From contig MU400511.1 in NCBI GenBank assembly GCA_022578965.1, forward strand, positions 496,001-560,000: a stretch of 64,000 bases of DNA, given 5' to 3'. Below the pieces are notes generated by a model. The model was given only the letters and a program-made list of their open reading frames with translations. It had not been told where the DNA came from and did no database searches. Of this stretch, positions 26,259 to 37,700 are shown piece by piece (the first letter of the stretch is position 1; the number at the start of each line of letters is the position of its first letter). This DNA is from Xylaria sp. FL1777. Taxonomy: Eukaryota; Ascomycota; Sordariomycetes; Xylariales; Xylariaceae. A program made the translations under genes and the position numbers.

Positions 26259-26477
26259 CTAAAAACTTTTTTTGCGCTTTAAAGTAAAAAACATTAAAAA
26301 AGCAAAATAATTAACTTTTAGTTTTTTTTTTGGCATTTTTTTTTTATTTTGTGTATTTTTAGCGCTTAATAGTAAAAAAGCTAACTTATTAAATTTAAAG
26401 AAAATTACTTTTAGTTTTTTTAAAAAATAATAAAGTTTAGTGCTTATTAAAAGCAATAAATATAAATCTTTTTGCAA
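26259..26477 (-). pseudogene. Open frame in the 3' extra region of G2, shared with G1
   Basis: A 72-codon frame in the sense direction of G2, about 470-690 bp before its 3' LTR. It is Leu/Lys-rich: hydrophobic at the N-terminus (LYLLLLI), basic at the C-terminus (KKKLK, LKRKKSF). No family recognised. The matching stretch in G1 (about 51787-52005, plus strand) keeps the same frame and end; its differences are transitions, some of which add stops at former Gln codons. That suggests a real ancestral coding segment downstream of integrase, although RIP alone can leave open A/T-rich frames by chance. The ATG may not be the original start. Confidence 0.4.
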
Positions 26478-26785
26478 TTTAAAATTAAAGTGCTTTTTAA
26501 AGTTTACTTTTAAAAATTAAATAAGCTATTTATAACTTTTTTAATTATTAATATTTTTTCTTAAATATTAGCTTATTAAGTTATAAAACATATAATATAA
26601 ATATAAAGCTTTAATAAACTTATATATATAATTATTATGCTAATAAAAGCAAAAAAATATAAAATAGCTTAATATAACCTTTATATTAAAATGCTTTATT
26701 GTTTAATATTTTTATAATCTTTAAAAAACTTGTTTGTTATTTTTATTAATAGTATGTTTAAAGTTTAAAATATATACTACTTTTA

Positions 26786-26790
26786 AAACA
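26786..26790. other. Left target site duplication of G3 (AAACA)
   Basis: AAACA precedes the left LTR of G3 and again follows the right LTR (34736-34740). The empty site in G1 (near 51475, inverted) has this sequence once, confirming a 5-bp duplication. Confidence 0.85.
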
Positions 26791-27005
26791 TAATAAAAAA
26801 GTTAATAAGTAGTAAAAACAAATAATAAATTCTTTAAGTTTTATATAATATTAGCTAATCTAGTATTTTTATAATAGGTGTAAAGCATAAGCTATATATG
26901 CTTTATTTTTATAGCTATAATAGTGTGGCTTAGCTTATAAAGCTAGTGCTACTTATAGACTTTTTTCCGGAAGCTACTAGTTTAACCTTTTATGCAGGCT
27001 TATTA
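26791..27005 (-). repeat. 3' LTR of G3 (215 bp)
   Basis: Starts TAATAAAAAAGTTAATAAG and ends GCAGGCTTATTA. Against the partner LTR I count 26 differences, all transitions, and no length change. Both strands are affected in both copies, which fits RIP after insertion. Confidence 0.93.
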
Positions 27006-27699
27006 AAATGCTAGCTTTTAAAGAAAAGCTACTACTTTTAGCAGTTCTTTAGCTATTTAATGTAATAGTTATACACTTTTGTTGTTTATATTTTTCTTAG
27101 CAAAAGTTTTCTTTAGCTTTAGCTTGCTACTTCGTTATACTTTCTTTTTTTTTTTTATTGCTAATTTGTTGTTTGTTAATTAACTATTAGTTGTATTATT
27201 TATGTTAGTTTTCTTTTTTAAAGTTTTAACTAGTATTACGGGCGCTGCTTTTTTAGCTATGCTTAATGTTATTAGCTTAGCTAGTTTATTAGCAAGCTTA
27301 GCGTTATTAGCTATTAGTGTTTTTATAGGTGCTTAAAACAGTGTTTTTATTAGTGCTTCTTTTATTTAAAGAAGGTTTATAACATTAAACTTTACTTTGT
27401 GTAGCTTTTTTTGCTTGCAAAGCTTAAAATTAGTTACGCTAGCATTATTAAGCTTGTTAGCATTTTTAGGTTTAAAAGTAGCCTAGTTACAAGGTTTGCT
27501 GCTTTTTTTTTTTTAATACTTATTAATTAGCTTTTTAAAGTAACGCAATTTAAATATAGTTATTTATTAGTTATATTTATAACTTTAGTTTTTCTATTTA
27601 ACTAAATAGTTATATTTGTTTTTCTTGCAGTTAAAGCAGTATTATATAATAATTTTTATTTTATATATCTTTTTTTTTCCGTTTAAGTTAAAGTGTTAA

Positions 27700-28700
27700 T
27701 TGGCTTTTATTAAACCTAGAAGTAGCACTATTTGCTTAAACGAATTATTGTTTTTTTTAGCTAGTTATAAATAAGCAACAAATATTACGGAATAAATGTA
27801 GTAATGCAATAAAAAGTCTAACTTATAAGCTAAGTTACTTACTTTATGCTTTACTTTTTAAAGCTTAGCTTATTGTTATAAGTACTTATATAATAGCTTA
27901 CTTAGCAAATAGTACTTATTATGCAATTATAGTAATACTTTATTACTAAAAGCAAACTTTAATGCATAGTATATGCGGTTAAAATAATGTTTTGCTTTAA
28001 CTGCTGCAAAATTTATAGCAAGCTTAGCGTTTTGTTTTAAGTAATCTTTAATATTTTATACTTGCTTAAATAATTATTTATTAATTTGTTTAGTAGTAAT
28101 GTTTAATAAGCTAAGCAATCTAAAACTAAACAGTTGTTTATATAGCGTAAATTATATTGCTTAAGATTTTGCAAAATTTAAATTTTATTGCAAACTAAGT
28201 ATTAATTTTAACTAGTTAAACTTCGGCTTAATAAAATTATAAAAGCAAATAGCAATTTTTACTGTTTAGTTCTTTTTTTTTAATATGCTATTACTTTAAA
28301 AATAATACGCTATTATTATAAATAGCTTAGTGCTAAATGCCTTTTATAAGCTTCTTTAAAATTTAAATGTAAACTTTTTGTTTTAGTTAAATATAATTCT
28401 TTAGGGAATTTTTTAGTTGCTTAATATTAGTTGCTTTACTAAAACGTTAGCTTAGTTTTTAGCTGTATACTTTTTATTTCTAAAAATAAGCATACTTTGT
28501 TTAAATAAATAATAAGTTACGCTTATTATATAATCGTAATAGTTATAGTATAACTTTTCTTTTAGCTGCTATAAAGTATTTGCTAAAAACATACGTAATA
28601 ACGCTAAAATAAAGTTAATTGCAATTATTTGTATAAGTAATGCGTTTTTAAAGCGTATTAGTTATAAATTGCTTACTTTTTGTTGCTAATTCGTTTTATT
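27700..28700 (-). pseudogene. pol: Integrase relic of G3 with GPY/F-like C-terminus
   Basis: Minus-strand frame near 28395-28350 reads RIIFN, stop, NKKFTFKF, matching the second catalytic box 'IISDRDKKFTSKFW' of chromoviral integrase, with Asp changed to Asn. Downstream pieces follow the usual order: a damaged 'SERKNQ' region near 28260, then AVKAKHYFN near 27990, and near 27830-27730 KVSNLAYKLDF and SVIFVAYL, matching the GPY/F-end and the 'ISVAHLEP' linker. A similar linker in G4 leads into a chromodomain; in G3 I cannot read one with certainty. Several former Trp and Gln codons are stops. It is inactive. Confidence 0.75.
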
Positions 28701-29429
28701 AAATTTGTAACCTAAATAGTACTTTATATATTTTTTAACTAATTATAACTTACGGTATATAAAGTATTTTTAAAGGTTTTTTATTATGCGTTTAAGTTTT
28801 GCGTGATTTTTTTTGTTATATATTAACTTTAATACTTGTTAAACTATGCTATATAGTATATATAAGCGTTGCTTTTTTATATATATATTATAAATAAAAT
28901 TATTATAAATGCAAAAAAAATAGCTGAACTTAAAAAAAACTTTAATATTTTTATTAGTACTTTGCTGTTTTTTAATGCGTAGCTTTTTTATAATTCTGCA
29001 ATACTTAGGGTTTATATTATAAGCTAGCTTAAAATCTTTTTTTTATTTGTTACTTATTACTGCTTTGCTAGTGTGTTTAATAATATTTTATATAGTATTG
29101 CATTTTTTGTTAATATATTACACGGTATTTAGTATTGCTAGTTTGTTAAATTGCTTAATTATGCTGTTTTTTATAGTGTTTTATACTGCTTTAAGTTAGC
29201 TAAAAGCGTTAAATATATAATTAAACTAACTAAGCAAATAGTATATTTAGTACTTATACTATAAAAAATATACTAACAAGTTTATTAGTTATATGTTTAA
29301 ACAGTTAGTAACAAATATATTTAAGGTTGTTTTGTTTATTATACTTATATTAACGTTATAATTAATTAGTATTATAATAAAACGCTTGTTTAAGTGTATT
29401 ATAGTGCATAATTTTTTAGTAGCTTAAAC

Positions 29430-30560
29430 AAAACAAACAACTTTTAGCTTTAAAAAGCTATATTGTACTTTTGCTTTTAAAAAACACTTATTTAAGTATA
29501 TTACTAGTTTTACTTGTATTAAAAAAATATAAGTCTTTAGTATTTATTTATATCTTTTTTTAGTATAAAATACTATTACTTTAAATTCTTGTTTTTTAGA
29601 GTTATTAATTTATATAAACAATTGTTTTTTAGAATTATAGTAATACAAAATAGTTTTTAAACAAATTGCGTTTTATACTACGCGGAAAAATTTAAGTTTA
29701 GCAAAAATAAGATTGTAGTTTATTATACAAACGTAATATTTGCAACGTTTAAGGTTTTTATTTATTACTTTATTTTTTTTACGCTTTTTAGCTAATAGCT
29801 TAGTTTTGTAGTTTTGCAAAAGTTAAGCTAGCTATATATAATAAAAAATTAAGTTCTTTAAAAAAAAACTAGCTTTTAAGTATTGCTTTAAAGCTTATAA
29901 GTTCTTTAAAAAAGCAAGCTGTTTAAATGCTTATATATAATTAGCAGTATTAGTTAGTTTTAAAGCGTTTACTTAAAAGCTTAGTAATTTAACTAATAAG
30001 TATTTAATAAACGATTTTTGTAAAGCTATAGTAATGTTGCACGCCTTAAAAAAACCAAAAATCGTATTTAAGTGCTTTACGTAGTTTTTAAAAGTATTAA
30101 AATAAATAATAATATTATTAATAAAACAATAACAGAAGTTAAAATATTAGCAAAACAACTTATTTATAAACCTTTATATGTAGCTTAGCAAATTGCGAAA
30201 CCTTATTAGCGCTATATTAAATCTTTTTATTTTTTGCGGATTAATTACAGTAAACTTGTTTTAATAATTTAAGTAAACAAAAAACTAATAAAAAAACCTA
30301 GTAGTATTAATGCAAATAATATATTGTTTGCTTAATAAACTAGTTATTATTTTGTTTTGCAAAAATAAAGAATAACTATTAAGTATAGCAACTTTGTTTA
30401 ATTGTTAAAAATTAATAATTATTTAGCCTTTGTTTACTTTGTTTACTTTTTGCTATGCAATAAATATAAAATACATAAATAGCATAAGTTTATTTATTTA
30501 CTTTATGCGTTTTATTTTGTAAAGTTTGTTATAAGTATTATTAAGTACTTTTATGTTTTT
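29430..30560 (-). pseudogene. pol: Reverse transcriptase-RNase H relic of G3
   Basis: Minus-strand frame at about 30410-30360 reads QLNKVAILNSYSLF, matching the finger motif 'R-x-LNKxTxxNxYPLP'. At about 30200-30125 RFNIALIRF and RFINKLF fit 'FE..VMPFGL...FQRFIN'. At 30130-30105 CFINNIIIY is the YxDD active-site box with both Asp changed to Asn (codons at 30114-30119). Then NYVKHLNTIFGFF and QKSFIKY (30090-29990) give the thumb, and YLKASFFLKNL (about 29880) the connection to RNase H. The changes are G-to-A on the coding strand. The enzyme would copy element RNA to DNA; it cannot function here. Confidence 0.85.
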
Positions 30561-30668
30561 GCAACTTAAAAAATACTTATATAAATTAAGCTTTATTTTT
30601 TGCTAATTATTAATTAACGGGATTTTTATTTGCTAATCTACGGAAATATTAACTTTGCTTTAATTAGT

Positions 30669-31154
30669 TTATATGTTATATGTTTTTACGACTTTAGTAA
30701 ACTTGGCGGCTTTTAACGCTTTTTTAGCGTAAATATAAATGCTTTTTTTTGTGATTTTTTTAGGTAAATTGCTTGGTTTTTTAATACTTAAAGTAGCATA
30801 AATGTTTAAAATTTTTAGTTTTGCTTTTAAGAGTTCGTTTAGTACTAAAGTATATTTAATAGCTAAAAAGTTTTTGGACTTTTGCACTATGCTAAATATA
30901 ACATTAGTTAAAGAAATATTTGTTGCGTTATATCCTTTTAATATAAAGGTTAAATTGCTTATACCTTTTGCTAACTTATTTATGTACTTAGCTTTTTTAA
31001 CTATAGGTATACTATTTATTATAAGCGCAATAATTAAAGCTAACATTTTAAATTCCCTGTTTATAAGTATTAATAAATTAGCAGTAACTAAAGCTTTTAA
31101 ACTAATTACGCTAGCTAAAAGTGCAGCTAGTTTTATAGTAATACAAGCTAGCAT
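30669..31154 (-). pseudogene. pol: Aspartic protease region of G3
   Basis: An unbroken 161-codon frame. Around residues 20-40 KALVTANLLILINREF occupies the place of the retropepsin box 'A-L-x-D-S-G-A-x-x-x-x-I'; the catalytic Asp and Gly are no longer readable. Around residues 75-120 it follows the usual second half of the domain: ATNISLTN, then FLAIKYTLVLNELLKA, then YATLSI, matching 'DATISLTD...FLA.DY.LVLG.PWL...NP.IDWATLSI'. The protease would cut Gag-Pol into mature parts. It lies directly before reverse transcriptase, as in Ty3/gypsy. It survived RIP without a stop, but the missing catalytic motif makes it inactive. The ATG is probably internal to the original pol frame. Confidence 0.7.
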
Positions 31155-32357
31155 TTTTATAGCAGCTTTTTAAAATAAAATATAATAGCTACTATTTTTA
31201 TTTTTTTATATTTGCTTAATTTTAGTTTCTTTAAGAATTTTTATAAGCATATTAGCAGTATTTATAACTAAAATAACTTTAGAAGTTTTAGCGTTTACTA
31301 TAGTATTTAAAGTAATTTTATGCATTGCTAAAAAGCAAAAATTATAATTAGCAAACAATAGCTTATAGTTTATTATAATATATGCTTTGCTGCCTTTAAA
31401 AATAATAACGTTATTTTAGTTAACAATTTAACGCATATATTCCTTTTTTTATATTAGCACGTAAAAAGAAAATGCAAAGTTATTTAGTTTTTTATACGTA
31501 ATAATTAAAGTTTTATAGTTAATTATTGCTTTATATAGCTTAAGGAAATTGTTTTTAATAAGCATGCTAAGTTTTAAATAATTATTAATAACCTAACTTT
31601 TTTTTTAGAATTTATATATGTGAAGTTTTTTGCTTTTATTAACTTTGCATACGTAAAATATAAATGTGGCCCATTTAATTAAAGCAACTATTTAGTTCTT
31701 AATTATAATTACTTGCTTTTTCCTTTTTTTAATAGTATAATTAGTTTTGTTTAGCAAGCTATAACTAATTATTATACGTTTTGTTTTAAGATTAATACAA
31801 ATTTTGCAGTTTAGTTTAGTTAGCTTAGTTTGTATTTTTGCTTATAAATATATAAAACTAGACTAATATATAGCGTTATAATAATTAGCGCTAAAAGCTT
31901 TACTAACTAAAACTTCCTTATTAGAAATTTTTGCTGCTTTAGCAAACTTAGCAAGCTTTTTTGTTTTAGTTAGTTTTATAAGCTTAAGTACTAACCTTAA
32001 GCTTATAGTACTTTTAGGGTAACATATAGTGCTATTTTAAGCATTTTAACATTAGCATATATATTAAAAGAGCAAATTATGCAAAAAGAAAGTTTTTAAG
32101 CAATATTTATATATATATTACAACGCGTTAACTAAGAAAAAAATATTAGTTTTTGCTAGCTTTTCTAATTTAACTTAACATTTATACTTCTTTAAGTGTA
32201 ATTTTAGCATAAAAAGCAATTCGTACTATTAATAGTACTAATAGCACGTTAAAAAAGAGTTTATAATATAAAAAGCGCTATTTTTAATATAGTATTTAAA
32301 CTTGCTTCTTTAAAGGAATTTTGCTTTATTATTATTGCTTTTTTTATTATTAGCAAA
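31155..32357 (-). other. G3 region between low-complexity tract and protease
   Basis: About 1.2 kb with no readable frame. By position it should hold the end of gag and the gag-pol junction. A zinc-knuckle motif (CCHC) would be expected here, but I cannot see one. Confidence 0.45.
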
Positions 32358-32765
32358 GTGCACGCTATGTTTTCTGCTTTTATAGCAATTTTAATTTTAA
32401 TTATAGTTATAGTTACAGTTATAGTTTTTTTAATTTTAATTTTTATTGCAGTCTTAATTGTAATCTTTATTATAATTATATTTATAATTATAATTGCAGT
32501 AGTAATTACAATTGTAATTATGCTTACAGCTATAATTATAACTTTAATTATAACTATAGTTTTAGCTACAGTTGCTATAATAGCTCTTGTTATAATTATA
32601 GCTTTAATTATAACTATAGTTATAGTTGCAGCTTTAATTATAGCTTTTTTTATAGCTTTAATTATTGTAGCAATAGTTGCTACTATTGCAACGTTTATTT
32701 CTGCAATAATTAAAGCAATAATTAAAGTAATTATTTCTGCAGTTAGATTAACTAAAAGTGTTTAA
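32358..32765. repeat. Low-complexity degenerate 6-bp periodic tract inside G3
   Basis: Units such as TTAATT, ATAGTT, GCTATA and GTTACA alternate with 6-base spacing, so neither strand meets a stop over long runs. The plus strand translates to an Ile/Val/Ala string of 135 codons and the minus strand to a Thr/Ile/Lys/Ala string. In the sense direction of G3 (minus) the tract lies between gag and protease. The likely origin is a low-complexity, charged repeat in the C-terminal part of gag, flattened by RIP. It is not a membrane protein gene. Confidence 0.6.
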
Positions 32766-33542
32766 CTTTAAAAAACGTTTTATTTTAAGCTTTACGTTTA
32801 AATGTTAATATTTAGCCTTTTGTTTTAAACTATGTTTAGTTTTTTTAATCTTTTTTATGTAGTTTTTAAAAGTTTTTTTCTTTTTAAGTAGTTTAATATA
32901 ATTTACAATATTATTGTTTTATTAATTTTAAATGTTTTTTATAACTTTAATTTAATTTGAGTTATTTGCAGCAAAAGTATAGTTTATATAAGTGTATTAT
33001 AGTTTACGCTAAATAAAATAAAAAACAGCGTTCTGGTTTTTTGTTATGTTTTAAAAGGTAAGTTAACCTTTTAAGAATTTTTTTATAGCTTTTTTAATGC
33101 ATATTTTAAAACGTTTTTTTAGACTTTTTAAAAGCAACTTTAGTTCGGCTAATTATAGTAGCTTTTGCTAAAGCGCTATAATTTTATTGTTTTACTACAG
33201 AAATGCTAAGCTAGCTAACAAATAATTAAACAATTTTATAATTTGTACTTTATTAAAGTTTTTTTTTTTAAGCAGCGCTTTAATGCGATTACTAAAAGAA
33301 TAAACATTAGTATATATAATATTTTTGTTATTAGCTATAACTTTACGATTGTTAAAGTTGTTTTACTTAAGATTAAACGTGCTAACATTTTTTTGTTTAA
33401 TTTTAATAAATCTTTCTTTAGTATAAGTAAATTTTAAAGTATTGCTATAACTGTTATTACAACAATTTAATAAAAAACGGAAAAAAAAGAAATCGTTATT
33501 ACTGCTATTATAAAATAAGTTTAGTAGTTTACTTTTAGTGTT
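32766..33542 (-). other. G3 gag C-terminal region, frame broken
   Basis: About 780 bp between the readable gag frame and the low-complexity tract. Stops are frequent in the sense direction. A 64-codon plus-strand frame here (33243-33437) runs antisense to the element and is taken as chance. Confidence 0.45.
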
Positions 33543-34031
33543 TTAAGTTCTAGTATTAAGGTTGCTAGTTTTTGTAAGCTTACTAGTTTTAGTAAGGTTA
33601 AATAGGTTAAGAAAATCTAGTAGCTTTAGCAAATTGTTTTTTTTTTTTTTGACTTTTTTGGTCTTTTTGCTAATCTTGCGAATTTTTTTAGCAAGCTTGC
33701 TTATATTAAGCTTTATTTTTTCAGTATTATTATTTATGTTAGTTTTTAATGTTTTTATTGATTGTTTTAGCGTAGCTATGTTCTTTTTATTTTGCTTTCG
33801 GCTAAATTCCGTTTTTTCGGCTTTTTTTATAAAGAACTGAATTATTGCTGCGTTTATTCTAACTTTTAAATTTTCTGCAGTTACGGGTTTAGTACTTATT
33901 GTTCGGCTAAGTTTCTTTGGATCTTTTAAACCTTTGCTATACACGTTAAACATATTATTTAGCAGTGCAATTATATTGTTAAGTAAAAATCTAAGTAAAT
34001 GCAAACTAGTAAAGCTATTATTAAGTGACAT
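33543..34031 (-). pseudogene. gag: Gag-like coiled-coil protein of G3
   Basis: An unbroken 162-codon frame starting about 490 bp after the 5' LTR, the usual place for gag. Residues 1-50 are mixed, with hydrophobic stretches (HLLRFLLNNIIALL). Residues 80-140 are very Lys-rich with heptad-like spacing of Leu/Ile (TLKQSIKTLK, KLNISKLAKKIRKI), suggesting a coiled coil whose Glu were partly turned to Lys by G-to-A change. The C-terminus is Thr/Ser/Leu-rich (TKTSKLTKTS). Gag would form the particle around element RNA. It may be the front part of a longer gag. It is intact in frame but not expected to be functional. The ATG at 34031 is a reasonable true start. Confidence 0.6.
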
Positions 34032-34501
34032 ATGTAATTTTAATTTAACGCGGTGAGTTAGATAACATAGTAAACTATAAAGGGTAATAAAAAGTACTTT
34101 AGCTTTAGTACTAATAGCAAGCCGCTACGTTTTAAATTTTAGTAAGAACTAAGTTAATTAACCTAAAAGCTACGTTAGGTTAAGTGCGGTAAATAATTTG
34201 CAACGTTTATAAAAATATACGGTTTATTATAGGTTGCTTATATAATTTTACAAAACAAGTACTTTTAAAATACAAAGGTAATAAATAAACTAAGTTTAGC
34301 TAAATATAGTGCAAAAGTTTACTTAGCGCTAAAAAATAAGCGTTTATAGTGAAGTATTTGCTTTAATAAGGTTAGTTAGTAGTGCTGCAGCTTATAAAGA
34401 TAGGTTAATTACTGCTAGCAAAAAAAAATGTTTTTGTGACCTCACGATTAAAAAACTAAGTAGTTTTAGTATAGTATAATATAGTGTTTATAATAAAACA
34501 A
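34032..34501 (-). other. G3 untranslated leader
   Basis: About 470 bp between primer binding site and gag ATG. It is relatively G/C-rich for this window (for example GTGACCTCACG near 34436). No motif identified. Confidence 0.5.
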
Positions 34502-34517
34502 GCGTAATAAAGCACCA
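34502..34517 (-). other. Primer binding site of G3
   Basis: Read on the minus strand two to three bases after the 5' LTR: TGGTGCTTTATTACGC. The intact TGG matches the CCA end of a tRNA. This is the best evidence, besides gene order, that the element reads on the minus strand. Confidence 0.7.
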
Positions 34518-34520
34518 CTT

Positions 34521-34735
34521 TAATAAAAAAGTTAATAAGTAGTAAAAACGGATAATAAATTCTTTAAGTTTTATATAATATTAGCTAATCTAGTATTTTT
34601 ATAGTAAGTATAAAGCACGGGCTATACATGCTTTATTTTTATAGCTATAATGATATAGCTTAACTTATAAAGCTAGTGCCACTTATAAACTCTCCTTTAA
34701 AAGCTACTAGTTTAACCCCTTATGCAGGCCTATTA
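34521..34735 (-). repeat. 5' LTR of G3 (215 bp)
   Basis: Same length as 26791-27005. Starts TAATAAAAAAGTTAATAAG and ends GCAGGCCTATTA, followed by AAACA. Confidence 0.93.
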
Positions 34736-34740
34736 AAACA
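34736..34740. other. Right target site duplication of G3 (AAACA)
   Basis: Same five bases as 26786-26790. Confidence 0.85.
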
Positions 34741-37700
34741 GTATTAATAAAAATAATAATTTAATAATTATTTAAGCAATATTTTATTATAAAATATTTT
34801 ATTTAAAAAGTTATAATAATTATTATAGCTTATTTTACGTTTTGCTAGTTTATAAAAAAATCTTTTATAAACTAGCTATACTTAAGTTTAATATTTATTT
34901 TTAAAGCTTTAGCTTTTTTATTTATATATAACTAAAGCAATATGTTTAGCAAAGCTTTTATTTTGCGTTTATTTAGCTATTTTTTAGCGTTTAGCTTTAT
35001 AAGAATATTTATAATATAAATAGTTTTAATTTTTTATTTTGTAGTGTTTATTTTATAAAAATCTTTATAATAGCTATAAATAGTAAGTTTTCTTTAATAA
35101 TTTAAATATTTTTGTTTATATTAATAAGTTTTTTTAGCAGCTGTTTATTATTTTAAAAAGAAAATCTTTAGCTATTACTTTTTATTATTTTTATATATTA
35201 TTTTTAAAACTTTATTTAGCAAAAAACAATAAGCTAGCTTTTGTTTATTATAAAGCTTTAGTTTATTAAAATGTTTTATGTTATTATTTTTTTAATAATT
35301 ATTTAAAGCTTTTTTTAATAGCAGTTTTTTTAAGAATTTTATAAATAATAACTATTAAATATTTAGTTTTTATATTACAAGTTTTTATTTTTTATATAGT
35401 TTTAGCTTTATTACTAAAACTATTAAATTTTTTACAAACATAATATTAAACTTATTAAAACAAAAATTGTTATTTTTATAGTGTTTTTTAATTTTAAATA
35501 AGTATTATATTAATATTATAGAACTTTTTATAGCTATAAATTTTAATATTTAGTTTATAGCTTATAAAAATGCCTTTAAATATTTAATCTTTAGTTTAAG
35601 CATATAAAATAACGTTTTATTTATGTTTATTAAGCAGTTTTATGCAGCAAAATATGCTATAAAAACCTTTTTCTAAAAATTAAGCGCTTTTTTATTAAGC
35701 AATAAATTAAAAGTATAAAAAACTCTTATTAAAATTACATGTAATATAAACTACTAATATTTTAACGCTTTTTTATTATAATACTTTTTATATATTAAAT
35801 ATATTGCTTTTTTTTATATTTATTAAATTAAGTTTAAAAATAAGTTTTAGTAAGTTTTACTATTTTTAAAGAATATATAGCTAAAATGCTTTTTTAGTAC
35901 TACTTTTTTTCTTTTTTTTAAGTTTTTAAAAAATAAACTTTTTATAAAAGTTACTTTTTTTTATATAAAATAAAACTTCAAAATAAACTTTAAAAAAACA
36001 TTAATTAAAAAAAGCAATATGTTTTTTAGCTAAATATTTTTTATATTTAGTTTTTTAATTTATAAAAAAAGCTAGCAAGCTAAATATTTTTTATATTTTA
36101 AATTTTTAATAATTATTAGCTTTTTTTTAAAGCTATTTTTAAAAAGCTATTAATTTTTAAAGAAAAGCTTTTTATAATTAGCAGTTAAGTTTATATATAT
36201 ATGCTTATTTTCTTTTTTTTTTGCTTTTTTTTTAAAGTTTGCTATTTTTTGTACTAATTGTTTATACGCTTTAGTATTAAATATTAGCTTTTTAAAACTT
36301 TTAAGAAAAAATGCCTTTATTTTTAGTTAATTTGCAGTACTAATAACTTTTTTAAAAATAAAAAATATAATAATTAAAAGCATATATATATAATAAAAGT
36401 AATTTCTAATAATATTTAAGCATATATATACTTTTATTATATTTTGCAATTTAATAAAAAATATAAGCAAATTAAAAATTTTAATATAAATTAAAAGTAT
36501 AAAAGCAAATAATATAAAAAATATAAAATATAAGTATTAATATTAATACTATTTGTTATATATAGTTTAATATTTTTAATTATTAATTTAAGTTATTACT
36601 TTTTAGTAATTATAAAATTTTTTAAATATAAATGCTAAAAGCATTTATATTAAATATAAAAAGTTAAAACTTATTAAATAAATAAAATAATAAAATTAAA
36701 TATAAATAAAAGGTTTAATAAAGCAAATATAATAAAAAAAAAGCTAAAATATATATTTTTAAACTAGTGTACTTTTTTTTTATAAACTTATTATATTATT
36801 TTTAATTTATTAATTAATTATTTTATTGCTAAAATAAATTATTAATTGCTAAATGCTTTTATAACAATTATTTTTTATATATTTATACTAATATTAATTA
36901 AAAAATAAGCAAGTAAAGTAATTTTAATTAATTAAGTAATTATTTTTTAGCTTTTTTTTAATATATTTATAATTTATTTTTTTTAAACATTTATTGCTAT
37001 TAATAGCAAAATAAGTAATTTAAGCTTTAATAAATATAAAAAAAAAGCTTGTTTTTTTTTTAATTTGTTTTTTTTTAAGTAGTTTTAAAGCTTAAATTTT
37101 TTTTGCAATTTTTTTCTTTAGTGCTTAAATCTTTAAACTATTTAGTTTACGCTTTTATTATAAAGTTTTTGTTTTTAAGTAATATAATTAATGCTTGCTT
37201 AATTAAGCACTTAAAAAACAATTCTTTTATTATTAATAAAGTTTTTAATAATTAAAAAGCATTATAGCAATTAATTAATATTTAAAAAATTAATACTGCT
37301 TAACTAATAAACAGTTATATTTATAATATTTAAAAAGTTAAATTTATTAATAAATAACAAAATATATATGCTTTTTTTTTTTTTAAATCTTATTTTTTTT
37401 ATTTAGCTAACTTTTTTTGTTTTATATAACTAAACATTAAGCTATTTATAAATTAAAATTCTTAGTAATAATATTAATAACAAATATATTTAATAAAAAG
37501 TTAATTATAATTTCTTTTATATATATTATATAAATTAATATATTTAAGCTAGCTTTAACTAAATAAAAAAGCAAAAGTATTTAAAATTTTGCTTATTATA
37601 TATAAAAGCAACTAAAAGCAGTTTTTAAAGCAAATATATATATTAAATTCTTTATAATTTTTGTTAACTTATAGTTATGTTTATATAGCTGTTTAAAATA

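Larger units (their letters stand above)
26791..34735 (-). mobile_element. G3: complete but inactivated 7.9-kb Ty3/gypsy chromovirus
   Basis: Two 215-bp direct LTRs, a 5-bp target duplication (AAACA), and an exact empty site in the sister element G1 define it. It reads on the minus strand: 5' LTR (34521-34735), primer site (34502-34517), coiled-coil gag (33543-34031), protease (30669-31154), reverse transcriptase-RNase H (about 29430-30560) and integrase with GPY/F-like end (about 27700-28700). The order protease, reverse transcriptase, RNase H, integrase is Ty3/gypsy. It is the youngest layer of the nest and visibly richer in G/C than G1 and G2, with longer surviving frames. The key Asp residues of reverse transcriptase and integrase are lost. 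Confidence 0.93.

Noticed and set aside
30802..31173. 123-codon plus-strand open frame
   Set aside because: It is antisense to the G3 protease frame, which matches a known domain; it lacks any motif of its own.
32358..32765. A multi-pass membrane protein
   Set aside because: The Ile/Val/Ala string comes from low-complexity hexamers inside a retrotransposon on the opposite strand.
33243..33437. 64-codon plus-strand frame
   Set aside because: It runs antisense to G3 and has no recognisable motif.
33562..33840. 92-codon plus-strand hydrophobic frame
   Set aside because: It is the antisense shadow of the Lys-rich gag frame (Lys codons read as Phe/Leu on the other strand).
27006..34520. G3 read on the plus strand
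   Set aside because: The TGG primer site, gag, protease, reverse transcriptase and integrase all line up in order only on the minus strand.
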